In this document: positions 1 to 5,793 of the stretch, one piece after another
How the letters are laid out: every line of letters starts with the position of its first letter
How positions within the stretch are numbered: the stretch's first letter is position 1
Assembly: GCA_934120735.1 (NCBI GenBank)
Contig: CAKOVA010000075.1
Location: 1 to 8,053, forward strand
Source: an uncultured Prevotella sp.
GTDB taxonomy: Bacteria > Bacteroidota > Bacteroidia > Bacteroidales > Bacteroidaceae
DNA length: 8,053 nucleotides
Reading direction: 5' to 3'
Position numbers and translations under genes: made by a program
Notes under the pieces: model-generated
Databases searched by the model: none
Seen by the model: the letters and a program-made list of their open reading frames with translations, nothing else
Told to the model about the DNA's origin: nothing

Positions 1-77
1 CAAATTCGATGGACTTGCAGGAGTTTTTGCCATACCACGAGCTTGCATGGTTACTATTGGTTAGCAGACCCTAATTA

Positions 78-94
78 ATTTAAATAGTTTAAAT
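78..94. repeat. A/T-only inverted repeat after the zinc-ribbon gene
   Basis: ATTTAAA (78-84) and TTTAAAT (88-94) form a perfect 7-bp inverted repeat with a 3-nt loop. It starts 13 nt beyond the stop codon of the minus-strand gene at 107-418. The position suits a weak transcription end for that gene, but the stem has no G/C pair, so this is only a possibility. Confidence 0.25.
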
Positions 95-106
95 ATGTTC
101 ACTTCA

Positions 107-418
107 CTACTTGATGAATTTTATTTTTATCAAAAGAATAATCCAGGCAACAAGAAATGCAAGTACTATAAATAGAACTTCAATCAAAACTATCTTCCAT
201 AATGCTATTCTAAAATAATTCATTATGGAAACAGGTAAAATGGCAAATAAAAAAGTCAAGATAAACCAAACTAATCGAGATACTGGTTCTTTAAATGGAT
301 GAATCTGTTTCCCACAATGATTGCATGAAATCACCTTTTCGGGAGATTGCCATAGATAAAAAGAACATTTATATGGTGATACAGATTGATGACAATGGGG
401 GCACTCTCTTTTTTTCAT
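107..418 (-). CDS. Small zinc-ribbon protein with two membrane segments, function unknown
   Basis: A 103-residue protein that I do not recognise as a named family. Two CxxC pairs, CPHC at residues 6-9 and CNHC at residues 32-35, form a classic four-cysteine zinc ribbon. Two hydrophobic stretches follow, about residues 47-66 and 72-98, and the protein ends in a lysine-rich tail. The layout suggests an inner-membrane protein with a cytoplasmic N-terminal zinc ribbon. Similar small ribbon-plus-membrane proteins are common in Bacteroidota and mostly uncharacterised. The gene stands alone, is low in G+C compared with the pab genes, and has a TATTTTTG promoter-like box 27 nt upstream of its ATG. 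The ordered cysteines and hydrophobic segments make it convincing as a real protein; its role is unknown. Confidence 0.72.
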   Translation of the reverse strand: MKKRECPHCHQSVSPYKCSFYLWQSPEKVISCNHCGKQIHPFKEPVSRLVWFILTFLFAILPVSIMNYFRIALWKIVLIEVLFIVLAFLVAWIILLIKIKFIK

Positions 419-444
419 AATTATATCCTTATAATTTGTTTTCC

Positions 445-452
445 CAAAAATA
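445..452 (-). promoter_or_regulatory. Candidate Bacteroidota -7 box (TATTTTTG) for the zinc-ribbon gene
   Basis: On the minus strand TATTTTTG fits the Bacteroidota -7 consensus TAnnTTTG and lies 27 nt upstream of the start codon at 418. The nearest upstream TTG is 27 nt away, longer than the usual roughly 20 nt, so the -33 element is poor. The call rests on the -7 match and position only. Confidence 0.35.
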
Positions 453-515
453 AGTATAATTAATAATAATCATCTTTATCAATAGGTTAAAAAAAGTTAG
501 CCGTGCCATGACCTC

Positions 516-557
516 ACAAAAGAAAAACAACAGCCCCTGATGGTGGCGTTCTTTTGT
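516..557 (+). terminator. Terminator-like stem before the pab operon
   Basis: ACAAAAGAA (516-524) pairs perfectly with TTCTTTTGT (549-557). Inside the loop a GCC (533-535) can pair with a GGC (545-547). A run of T (557-562) follows. This has the form of an intrinsic terminator and may insulate the pab promoter that begins 8 nt later. No plus-strand gene clearly ends just upstream in this window, so what it terminates is unclear. Confidence 0.4.
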
Positions 558-564
558 TTTTTAT

Positions 565-572
565 TACCTTTG
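565..572 (+). promoter_or_regulatory. Candidate -7 box (TACCTTTG) of the pabABC operon
   Basis: TACCTTTG fits TAnnTTTG exactly and is followed by CAC, as is common at Bacteroidota starts. It would give a 5' leader of about 100 nt before pabA. No TTG lies at the expected 19-21 nt upstream, so the -33 element is weak or absent. Confidence 0.45.
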
Positions 573-677
573 CACCATACGTGCAGCATGATGTAGGGTG
601 GTACTGTTTACTTCTCCATATCCTATCTTCCATAGGAATCCCAATGCGAGCCTTTTCATCAACCCACAAATGTATAT

Positions 678-1256
678 ATGACAATGTGTACCCTCATCAT
701 TGACAATTACGATTCGTTTACCTACAATCTCTTTCACCTTTTACGGGCAGCAGCACCTGAAAACGAGCGGTTTGAGGTGCGGAAGAACGATGCAATCTCA
801 CTTTCCTCCCTACTGCAATACCGCCATATCGTGGCCTCCCCCGGCCCCGGGCTGCCTTCAGAGGCGGGCTTTCTGCCTAAAATATTCCCTGTCATAGAGG
901 GCAAGGTGCCCTATCTTGGCGTGTGTCTGGGCCACCAAGCCTTGGCGGAAGCCTACGGGGCAAAGCTGTACCAGCTGCCACACCCCGTGCACGGCGGCAC
1001 CTCACAAGTGAGGGTTAACGACACATCACCGCTCTTCAAGCATCTTGGGCAGGAAACAACAGTGGCACGCTATCACTCATGGGCAGTGGAAAAGGAGAGC
1101 CTGCCTCGTTGCCTTGAGGTCGTCTCTGAAACCAGTGACGGCATGGTCATGGCTTTGCAACACCGGAACGCCCCGCTGTTTGGTGTCCAGTTCCACCCCG
1201 AATCGTTCATGACACCTTGCGGATTACAAATGCTCCAAAACTTCTATAACGTATGA
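678..1256 (+). CDS. pabA: Aminodeoxychorismate synthase, glutaminase subunit PabA
   Basis: A 192-residue class I glutamine amidotransferase of the TrpG/PabA family (usual length about 190). It opens with LIIDNYDSFTYNL (residues 6-18), has the oxyanion-loop SPGPG at 54-58, the nucleophile Cys83 in GVCLGHQA, RYHSW at 131-135, and the catalytic His173 and Glu175 in QFHPES. It releases ammonia from glutamine and passes it to PabB, which makes 4-amino-4-deoxychorismate for folate synthesis; it acts in the cytoplasm. TrpG and PabA cannot be separated from their own sequence, but the next two genes are pabB and pabC, which decides the name. The stop overlaps the pabB start as ATGA. ATG at 684 is an equally good start, since homologues begin close to the LIIDN motif; there is no clear ribosome binding site for either. 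An in-frame TAG at 633 with no earlier start rules out a longer protein. Confidence 0.93.
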   Translation: MTMCTLIIDNYDSFTYNLFHLLRAAAPENERFEVRKNDAISLSSLLQYRHIVASPGPGLPSEAGFLPKIFPVIEGKVPYLGVCLGHQALAEAYGAKLYQLPHPVHGGTSQVRVNDTSPLFKHLGQETTVARYHSWAVEKESLPRCLEVVSETSDGMVMALQHRNAPLFGVQFHPESFMTPCGLQMLQNFYNV

Positions 1257-2230
1257 AAATGACCTCGCCCCACACTGTTGCCAGACAGATGAACCGCTGC
1301 GCGGCAGCCCATACACCTTTTCTCTTTGCGTTCGACTTTGAGCTTGAAAACGCCATCTTCATGGAAAATCCGCTTGAACAGCAAGACATTCTCTTCCGGA
1401 CACCCTTAGGAGCCAACAGCACCGTGAAGCGAAAAGACATAGACACACGCCTCACCGCTCACCCCATGAGCCTTGAGGCCTATCAACAACGCTTCGATAC
1501 CATAAGCCATGGCTTGCACAGAGGCGACTCGTTCCTTGCCAATCTCACCGTGCAAACACCCATTGCCTGCAACGCCTCGATGCTTGACATCTTCGAGACG
1601 TCGCGAGCCCCGTACTGCCTCCTTGTACCAGAGCACTTCGTTTGCTTCTCGCCAGAAATCTTTGTGCGTATCGAGGCCAACACCATCTCCACCTTCCCGA
1701 TGAAGGGAACAATAGATGCCGCTTTGCCAAATGCCAGGGAGACCATACTCAGTGACCCGAAAGAAACGGCAGAGCACGTTACAGTGGTAGACTTGCTTCG
1801 CAATGACTTGGGACTGAATGCCAACGAGGTAGAGGTTGCACGATTCAGATATATCGACCAGATAGATACGCCCCAACGCTCCATCCTGCAAGTAAGCAGC
1901 GAGATAAAAGGAACGCTCAGCAATAACTGGCAGGCGAAATTGGGCGACATCATCCTCTCAATGCTTCCGGCAGGCTCTGTCTCAGGTGCGCCAAAGAAGG
2001 CCACCATCCACCTTATCCACAAAGCAGAGCAGGGACAGAAGCGTGGTTTCTATACGGGCGTGTTTGGATATTACGATGGCGAGCGGCTCGACAGTGGCGT
2101 GCTCATTCGCTATATAGAGAAGGTACAGGGCAAATTCTACTTCCGCAGTGGTGGCGGCATCACCGTGAACAGCAACTGCCTGTCAGAGTATAACGAAACA
2201 ATAGAAAAGATCTACCTCCCCGCGACATGA
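1253..2230 (+). CDS. pabB: Aminodeoxychorismate synthase, chorismate-binding subunit PabB
   Basis: A 325-residue chorismate-binding enzyme of the anthranilate/aminodeoxychorismate synthase family. The decisive motif is PMKGT (residues 149-153): PabB proteins carry a catalytic lysine here, here Lys151, while anthranilate synthases carry alanine in PIAGT. Further family motifs are VDLLRNDLG (179-187), PAGSVSGAPK (239-248) and the glycine-rich SGGGI (299-303), with acidic residues at the end for Mg. It takes ammonia from PabA and aminates chorismate. It is much shorter than E. coli PabB (about 450 residues) because most of the N-terminal TrpE-like region is missing; such short forms are known, so this is not a truncation. 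The ATG overlaps the pabA stop, and its own stop overlaps the pabC start, so the three are probably translationally coupled. ATG at 1259 is an alternative start. Confidence 0.94.
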   Translation: MKMTSPHTVARQMNRCAAAHTPFLFAFDFELENAIFMENPLEQQDILFRTPLGANSTVKRKDIDTRLTAHPMSLEAYQQRFDTISHGLHRGDSFLANLTVQTPIACNASMLDIFETSRAPYCLLVPEHFVCFSPEIFVRIEANTISTFPMKGTIDAALPNARETILSDPKETAEHVTVVDLLRNDLGLNANEVEVARFRYIDQIDTPQRSILQVSSEIKGTLSNNWQAKLGDIILSMLPAGSVSGAPKKATIHLIHKAEQGQKRGFYTGVFGYYDGERLDSGVLIRYIEKVQGKFYFRSGGGITVNSNCLSEYNETIEKIYLPAT

Positions 2231-2814
2231 TACAATTCCTTGAAACAATCCGCCTTGTGGACGGAGTTCTGCAACAGCTCGACTTGCACCAACAACGTGT
2301 TGACCGCACGCTAAAGGCACACTACGGCACAAGAATAAATCTCTCCGGCATCAGGATACCGCATGCCTGTTACAAAGGTGTCTACAAATGCAGGGTGGTA
2401 TACGATACGGAAATACGGGAAATAGACTTTCAGCCTTATATCCTCAGACCCCGCAAGATAGTAAAGGTAGTCAATGGCGATGACATTAACTATCCATACA
2501 AGTATGCCGACCGTACACCCATCAACACATTGTGGCACGGCGCGCAGGCAGACGATGTCATCATCCTCAAGAACGGGCTCCTCACCGATAGCGCGTACGC
2601 CAACGTCATCCTGCAAAACGACGACGGACTATTCACCCCTACCCATCCGCTCCTCTGTGGGACGATGCGCCAACGCCTGCTCGATGAACAGGCTATCCTC
2701 ACCAAGGATATCGGTGCGGCCCAACTCTCAGATTACCAATACATCCACTTCGTCAATGCCATGCAACCTTTGGGATGCCAGCCTCCAATGGCTGTAAAAG
2801 ACCTGGTTTGGTGA
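2227..2814 (+). CDS. pabC: Aminodeoxychorismate lyase-like class IV PLP enzyme
   Basis: A 195-residue fold-type IV PLP protein. Lys92 in PYKYADR is the likely PLP lysine. KCRVVYD (54-60) and LLTDSAYANVIL (118-129) match the class IV phosphate- and ring-binding strands, and THPLLCGTMR (139-148) is the usual P-L-L-x-G-x-x-R segment. In the 118-129 motif an aspartate (121) stands where E. coli PabC has glutamate contacting the pyridine nitrogen. The predicted reaction splits 4-amino-4-deoxychorismate into p-aminobenzoate and pyruvate. The assignment leans on position: it overlaps pabB by ATGA and closes the pathway. The protein is about 70 residues shorter than E. coli PabC, mainly at the N-terminus, where it starts directly at the FLETIRLVDG strand. 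A D-amino acid or branched-chain aminotransferase is the alternative, but less likely here. Confidence 0.85.
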   Translation: MIQFLETIRLVDGVLQQLDLHQQRVDRTLKAHYGTRINLSGIRIPHACYKGVYKCRVVYDTEIREIDFQPYILRPRKIVKVVNGDDINYPYKYADRTPINTLWHGAQADDVIILKNGLLTDSAYANVILQNDDGLFTPTHPLLCGTMRQRLLDEQAILTKDIGAAQLSDYQYIHFVNAMQPLGCQPPMAVKDLVW

Positions 2815-2940
2815 AAAGGGGAAGGTAATGGCGCAACCATCCGAAAGAGACCGTCATGCAGATGAAAATATATTTCTGATAGCTGTATGTGCCAATAACA
2901 GACATCTGTACTACCCTGCGCATAAAAATAGCAATAATGC

Positions 2941-2971
2941 TTGTGAGTTTGGTATATTTGTCGTAACTTTG
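2941..2971 (+). promoter_or_regulatory. Promoter of rplS, with two candidate -7 boxes
   Basis: TTG (2941-2943), then 20 nt, then TAACTTTG (2964-2971) is a good Bacteroidota -33/-7 pair. A second exact TAnnTTTG match, TATATTTG, lies just upstream at 2953-2960. The downstream box would give a leader of about 80 nt. Either box or both may be used. Confidence 0.6.
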
Positions 2972-2994
2972 CACCGCTTTTCGGCATAACCGCT

Positions 2995-3016
2995 GGCAGC
3001 AGAAGAGTTGCTCGCC
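2995..3016 (+). promoter_or_regulatory. Hairpin in the 5' leader of rplS
   Basis: GGCAGCA (2995-3001) pairs with TGCT (3009-3012) and, past a one-base bulge, GCC (3014-3016), around a 7-nt loop. It sits about 45 nt upstream of the rplS start and inside the predicted transcript. Ribosomal-protein leaders often fold for autoregulation, so this may be a bL19 leader. The role is inference; the pairing is visible. Confidence 0.4.
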
Positions 3017-3059
3017 ATGTTGTGTTGGAACGACAAACAATATTTAATGACCAAATACA

Positions 3060-3419
3060 ATGGATTTAATTAAAGTTGCTGAAGAAGCATTTGCAACCGG
3101 CAAGGAGTTCCCAGAGTTCAGAGCTGGAGACACTATCACTGTCGCTTACAAAATCGTCGAGGGATCCAAGCAGCGTATTCAGCTCTACCGTGGTGTTGTT
3201 ATCAAGATTTCAGGACATGGCAACAAGAAGCGTTTCACCGTTCGCAAGATGTCCGGAACAGTAGGCGTTGAGCGTATTTTCCCTATTGAGTCACCTAACA
3301 TCGACTCTATCGAAGTGAACAAACGCGGTAAGGTACGTCGCGCTAAGCTTTACTATCTGCGTAGCCTTACAGGTAAGAGGGCTCGCATTCAGGAAAGAAG
3401 AACGGTTACAAACAAGTAA
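3060..3419 (+). CDS. rplS: 50S ribosomal protein bL19
   Basis: A 119-residue protein of full length for bL19 (about 115-120). Diagnostic segments are [16 protein letters not shown] (20-35), the [11 protein letters not shown] strand (39-49), [17 protein letters not shown] (59-75) and the basic [16 protein letters not shown] stretch (91-106). bL19 is part of the large subunit near the interface with the 30S subunit. The gene is monocistronic here: it has its own promoter and leader upstream and a strong terminator downstream, unlike the rpsP-rimM-trmD-rplS operon of Proteobacteria and Firmicutes. The ATG at 3060 fits the family start. Confidence 0.98.
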   Translation: MDLIKVAEEAFATGKEFPEFRAGDTITVAYKIVEGSKQRIQLYRGVVIKISGHGNKKRFTVRKMSGTVGVERIFPIESPNIDSIEVNKRGKVRRAKLYYLRSLTGKRARIQERRTVTNK

Positions 3420-3445
3420 CACGCTGTCTTTTCAGACTTTAGGAC

Positions 3446-3493
3446 ATATAAAAAGAGGTTTAATGATTTTGCTCATTGAACCTCTTTTTATAT
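3446..3493. terminator. Strong rplS terminator, probably bidirectional
   Basis: Positions 3446-3466 pair with 3473-3493 across a 6-nt loop (TTTTGC), giving 21 pairs with a single T-G wobble. The core is AAAAAGAGGTT against AACCTCTTTTT. The T-run on both strands suits termination of rplS and of the convergent gene at 3566-3874. Confidence 0.88.
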
Positions 3494-3518
3494 AGCTACC
3501 ACCTCTTTTTATATAGCT
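3480..3518 (+). repeat. Tandem duplication of the terminator 3' arm
   Basis: The 18-mer ACCTCTTTTTATATAGCT occurs at 3480-3497 and again at 3501-3518, a period of 21 nt. The first copy is the 3' half of the rplS terminator; the second can pair with the same 5' half. Only the 3' arm is duplicated. Confidence 0.85.
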
Positions 3519-3565
3519 GTCACTTGATGCAAACGATGCATTTCCCTGTCATCAACCTATTAATC

Positions 3566-3874
3566 TCAGCCATGACGAAGGCGTTTGGGATGGTCTTCGC
3601 CCTCCAAGTCACCATTGTTTTCACCATGCAAAGCCTGCTTAAAATCGTCCCAACTCTGGAAACCAGCAAACAAAGCCAGCACATCCAATGTAGCCTTGGA
3701 CGGCTTTTCTTTCATGCTGACATGGTTCCACACGCCCTTGAGCGCACTCTCCGTCATGCTTAACCCACGATTGGAAAACAATCGGGCCAGCTTTTCAAAA
3801 TCAGAAGATAATGTGATTTTCTTACCAATCGTACCTTCCACTTCTTGCAGAAGGAGTTTAAAATCGTCTAACAT
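3566..3874 (-). CDS. Small Bacteroidota protein with an SWDDF-type domain, function unknown
   Basis: A 102-residue protein from the ATG at 3874. Its pattern, an EVEGTIGKKI start (11-20), DFEKLARLF (25-33), SALKGVWNHV (43-52) and TLDVLALFAGFQSWDDF (62-78), resembles an N-terminal domain I recall from many Bacteroides and Prevotella proteins, where it precedes varied C-terminal domains. Here it stands almost alone, with a short charged tail. The spacing of helices looks like a DNA- or protein-binding helical bundle, but the function is not known to me. The frame can be extended to a GTG at 3961, but a TACTTTTG promoter box at 3966-3973 would put the transcript start at about that codon, so the ATG at 3874 is preferred. 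The gene converges on rplS and shares its terminator. A plus-strand ORF over the same DNA is a shadow. Confidence 0.7.
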   Translation of the reverse strand: MLDDFKLLLQEVEGTIGKKITLSSDFEKLARLFSNRGLSMTESALKGVWNHVSMKEKPSKATLDVLALFAGFQSWDDFKQALHGENNGDLEGEDHPKRLRHG

Positions 3875-3965
3875 TCGCTGATGAACATCCCTATTTTGAC
3901 ATGTTTTGTCACCGATTGACCTGTTGAAACCTGTGCTTTTCAACCCATCAATTGTTAACACGACA

Positions 3966-3973
3966 CAAAAGTA
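3966..3973 (-). promoter_or_regulatory. Candidate -7 box (TACTTTTG) for the gene at 3566-3874
   Basis: On the minus strand TACTTTTG fits TAnnTTTG, with a TTG (3993-3991) 17 nt upstream, slightly closer than usual. It predicts a transcript start near 3960 and a leader of about 85 nt before the ATG at 3874. Confidence 0.5.
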
Positions 3974-3985
3974 CTGAAAAAATAC

Positions 3986-4001
3986 GAATGCAATTGCATT
4001 C
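3986..4001. promoter_or_regulatory. Perfect 16-bp palindrome, candidate operator
   Basis: GAATGCAATTGCATTC is a perfect palindrome with no spacer. It covers the TTG -33 position of the minus-strand promoter for the gene at 3566-3874 and lies between two divergent genes. The place and symmetry fit a dimeric repressor site. The regulator is unknown; autoregulation by the neighbouring small protein is one possibility. Confidence 0.5.
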
Positions 4002-4088
4002 TAACCTTTATTTTTTTACCGCCAAGTGAGATAATGGATAAAAGTGTAAAAAACAGGCATATACACAGCATAACAAAATAATTATTCG

Positions 4089-4096
4089 TAACTTTG
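4089..4096 (+). promoter_or_regulatory. -7 box (TAACTTTG) of the AICAR formyltransferase gene
   Basis: TAACTTTG matches TAnnTTTG and lies 25 nt before the ATG at 4122, giving a leader of roughly 20 nt. No TTG is seen at the usual -33 distance. Confidence 0.55.
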
Positions 4097-4121
4097 TAAC
4101 ATATTAGAATACGATTCCATC

Positions 4122-5303
4122 ATGAAAGAATTAGCATTGAAGTACGGATGCAATCCCAACCAAAAGCCTTCCCGCATTTATATGGACGAAGGCGAGTTAC
4201 CCATCACAGTGTTGAATGGCCGACCAGGCTACATCAATTTTCTCGATGCCCTGAACAGTTGGCAGCTGGTGAAAGAGTTGAAAGCAGCAACCGGCATGCC
4301 ATCGGCAGCCTCGTTCAAGCATGTGTCGCCGGCAGGAGCCGCCATCGGACTTCCTCTGAGCGACACTTTGAAGCGGATTTACTTTGTTGACGACGTCAAG
4401 ATGGAACTTTCGCCGCTGGCATGTGCCTACGCCAGGGCACGCGGGGCCGACCGCATGTGCTCGTATGGCGACTTTGTAGCACTGAGCGACACCTGCGATG
4501 CTGCCACCGCCACATTGATTAAGCGGGAGGTGAGCGATGGTGTTATCGCACCCGGTTATACGCCAGAAGCGCTCGATATCTTAAAACAAAAGCGCAAAGG
4601 CACTTACAACGTCATCCAGATAGATCCCAATTACGTTCCTGCACCCATCGAACGGCGACAGATTTTCGGCATTACCTTCGAGCAGGGACGCAATGACATC
4701 AAGCTTGATGACGATTTACTCTTCATGCATATCCCCACCAAAAACAAGCATTTCAGCGATGAAGCCAAGCGAGATCTCATCATCGCCCTCATCATCCTCA
4801 AGTACACCCAGAGCAACAGCGTGTGCTATGTGAAGGACGGACAGGCCATCGGCATCGGTGCCGGACAGCAGAGCCGCATCCATTGCACGCGCCTGGCAGG
4901 GCAAAAGGCCGACACTTGGTGGCTACGCCAGTGCCCAAAGGTCATGGACTTGCCCTTCAAGAAAGACATTCACCGTGCCGATCGTGACAACACCATTGAC
5001 CAGTACATTGGTGACGAATGCGAAGATTTGCTGCAAGATGGCACTTGGCAACACTTCTTCACCACCAAACCAGAGCCGTTCACCGCTGATGAAAAGAAGG
5101 CCTGGATAGCCCAAAACAAGGATGTGGCCTTGGGTAGCGACGCTTTCTTCCCCTTTGGTGACAACATTGAGCGCGCGCACAAGAGTGGCGTAGCGTACAT
5201 CGCCCAAGCCGGAGGCTCCATTCGCGACGACCATGTTATTGAGACATGCGATAAATATGACATCGCCATGGCCATGACAGGCGTCCGACTGTTCCATCAT
5301 TAA
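4122..5303 (+). CDS. Stand-alone AICAR formyltransferase (PurH C-terminal-type domain)
   Basis: A 393-residue protein that matches the AICAR transformylase half of PurH and lacks the N-terminal IMP cyclohydrolase domain. Visible family signatures are LKYGCNPNQKP (6-16), NGRPGYINFLDALN (32-45), ASFKHVSPAGAA (63-74) with the catalytic Lys66-His67 pair, KYTQSNSV (227-234), GIGAGQQSRIHC (244-255), DAFFPF (340-345), and GVAYIAQAGGSIRD (356-369). It transfers a formyl group from 10-formyltetrahydrofolate to AICAR, the ninth step of purine synthesis, in the cytoplasm. A separate cyclohydrolase or a full-length PurH must act elsewhere in the genome if the pathway is complete. Residue 362 is alanine where PurH proteins usually have proline (QPGGS). 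The enzyme uses a folate cofactor, which loosely links it to the nearby pab genes, but it has its own promoter. Start chosen at the ATG that places the LKYGCNPNQ motif at the N-terminus as in relatives. Confidence 0.92.
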   Translation: MKELALKYGCNPNQKPSRIYMDEGELPITVLNGRPGYINFLDALNSWQLVKELKAATGMPSAASFKHVSPAGAAIGLPLSDTLKRIYFVDDVKMELSPLACAYARARGADRMCSYGDFVALSDTCDAATATLIKREVSDGVIAPGYTPEALDILKQKRKGTYNVIQIDPNYVPAPIERRQIFGITFEQGRNDIKLDDDLLFMHIPTKNKHFSDEAKRDLIIALIILKYTQSNSVCYVKDGQAIGIGAGQQSRIHCTRLAGQKADTWWLRQCPKVMDLPFKKDIHRADRDNTIDQYIGDECEDLLQDGTWQHFFTTKPEPFTADEKKAWIAQNKDVALGSDAFFPFGDNIERAHKSGVAYIAQAGGSIRDDHVIETCDKYDIAMAMTGVRLFHH

Positions 5304-5323
5304 CAGATATCACACCTACAGAC

Positions 5324-5515
5324 ATGAACGATTTTGACGATATTTTAGAGAATGGCTTGGTGTTTCGCAAACCACCGAAAGAGCAAAAGGACGATGGAAA
5401 GGTAAAGACCAAAGCCAAGAAGAAGCAGTACATCACTGGCGCGCACGGCAGTGGGTCGGCTCGTCAAAAGGCCAAATACCGCCAACAGCGCGCCAATAGG
5501 AACAAGAAAAAATAG
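5324..5515 (+). CDS. Small, very basic hypothetical protein
   Basis: A 63-residue ORF starting 20 nt after the AICAR formyltransferase stop, so probably on the same transcript. The N-terminus is acidic (MNDFDDILENG, 1-11); from residue 16 on it is dominated by lysine, arginine and glutamine, with KAKKKQYITG (30-39) and a tail of RQQRANRNKKK (53-63). No cysteines, no membrane segment, and low complexity that suggests disorder. Charge and shape would fit a nucleic-acid-binding or ribosome-associated peptide, but I do not recognise it. Position and lack of competing frames favour a real gene; the low complexity is the main doubt. Confidence 0.5.
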   Translation: MNDFDDILENGLVFRKPPKEQKDDGKVKTKAKKKQYITGAHGSGSARQKAKYRQQRANRNKKK

Positions 5516-5530
5516 CTACGAGGCAACGGA

Positions 5531-5580
5531 AGTTGACGGGAGTTAATGGGAGTTAGCAGGAGTTAATGGGAGTTAGCGGA
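5531..5580 (+). repeat. Five tandem 10-bp AGTT units
   Basis: Units begin with AGTT at 5531, 5541, 5551, 5561 and 5571. AGTTAATGGG alternates with AGTTAGCRGR, giving a 20-bp higher-order period. It starts 16 nt after the stop of the basic ORF. Confidence 0.9.
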
Positions 5581-5612
5581 CATCAGCTAAGATGCTAACT
5601 GCCCATCAACTC
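5560..5612 (+). terminator. Stem-loop made from the AGTT repeat and its inverted copy
   Basis: Positions 5560-5577 pair with 5594-5612 with one mismatch and one bulged base, around a 16-nt loop that itself contains CATC/GATG (5581-5584, 5591-5594). This could end the transcript of the two upstream genes, although no long T-run follows. The inverted repeat itself is certain; the terminator role is a guess. Confidence 0.4.
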
Positions 5613-5631
5613 GTGAACTTGCGAACTTGCA
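5608..5631 (+). repeat. Three tandem 8-bp AACT units
   Basis: AACTCGTG (5608), AACTTGCG (5616) and AACTTGCA (5624) are consecutive 8-bp units of the same type as the longer array at 5668-5793, separated from it by 36 nt of unique sequence. Confidence 0.8.
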
Positions 5632-5667
5632 CACCACGCATTAGCCGACATAAACAAAAAAGCCAAC

Positions 5668-5793
5668 AACTTGTTAACTCGTAAACTCGTCAACTTGTAA
5701 ACTAAAGAACTAACAACTTGTAAACTGAAGAACTCGTCAACTTGTAAACTAAAGAACTAACAACTTGTCAACTCGTCAACTTGTAAACTTGAC
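5668..5793 (+). repeat. Tandem array of 16 AACT units, consensus AACTYGTN
   Basis: Sixteen consecutive units each start with AACT: fourteen of 8 bp and two of 7 bp (AACTAAC at 5708 and 5755). A 47-bp superunit is visible: 5684-5730 is repeated from 5731 with the same order of unit variants up to about 5768. The array has no spacers, so it is not CRISPR. Function unknown. Confidence 0.9.

Noticed and set aside
1..75. Short open frames at the left edge, including a minus-strand frame from an ATG at 48 and plus-strand frames ending at 60-78.
   Set aside because: All are under 26 codons inside the window, in competing frames, with no recognisable motif; the edge makes a decision impossible.
1406..2022. 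Long minus-strand open frames opposite pabB.
   Set aside because: They lie fully over a convincing pabB, have no family features, and are explained by its G+C and codon pattern.
2898..2909. Small inverted repeat ACAGA-CA-TCTGT between pabC and rplS.
   Set aside because: Five-bp arms in A/T-rich sequence, no T-run after it, too weak for a terminator or operator call.
3476..3763. Plus-strand ORF of 95 codons after rplS.
   Set aside because: It begins inside the terminator repeat and overlaps the better supported minus-strand gene, whose domain pattern and promoter fit.
5531..5793. CRISPR array.
   Set aside because: Units are 7-10 bp and directly adjacent with no unique spacers, and there are no cas genes.
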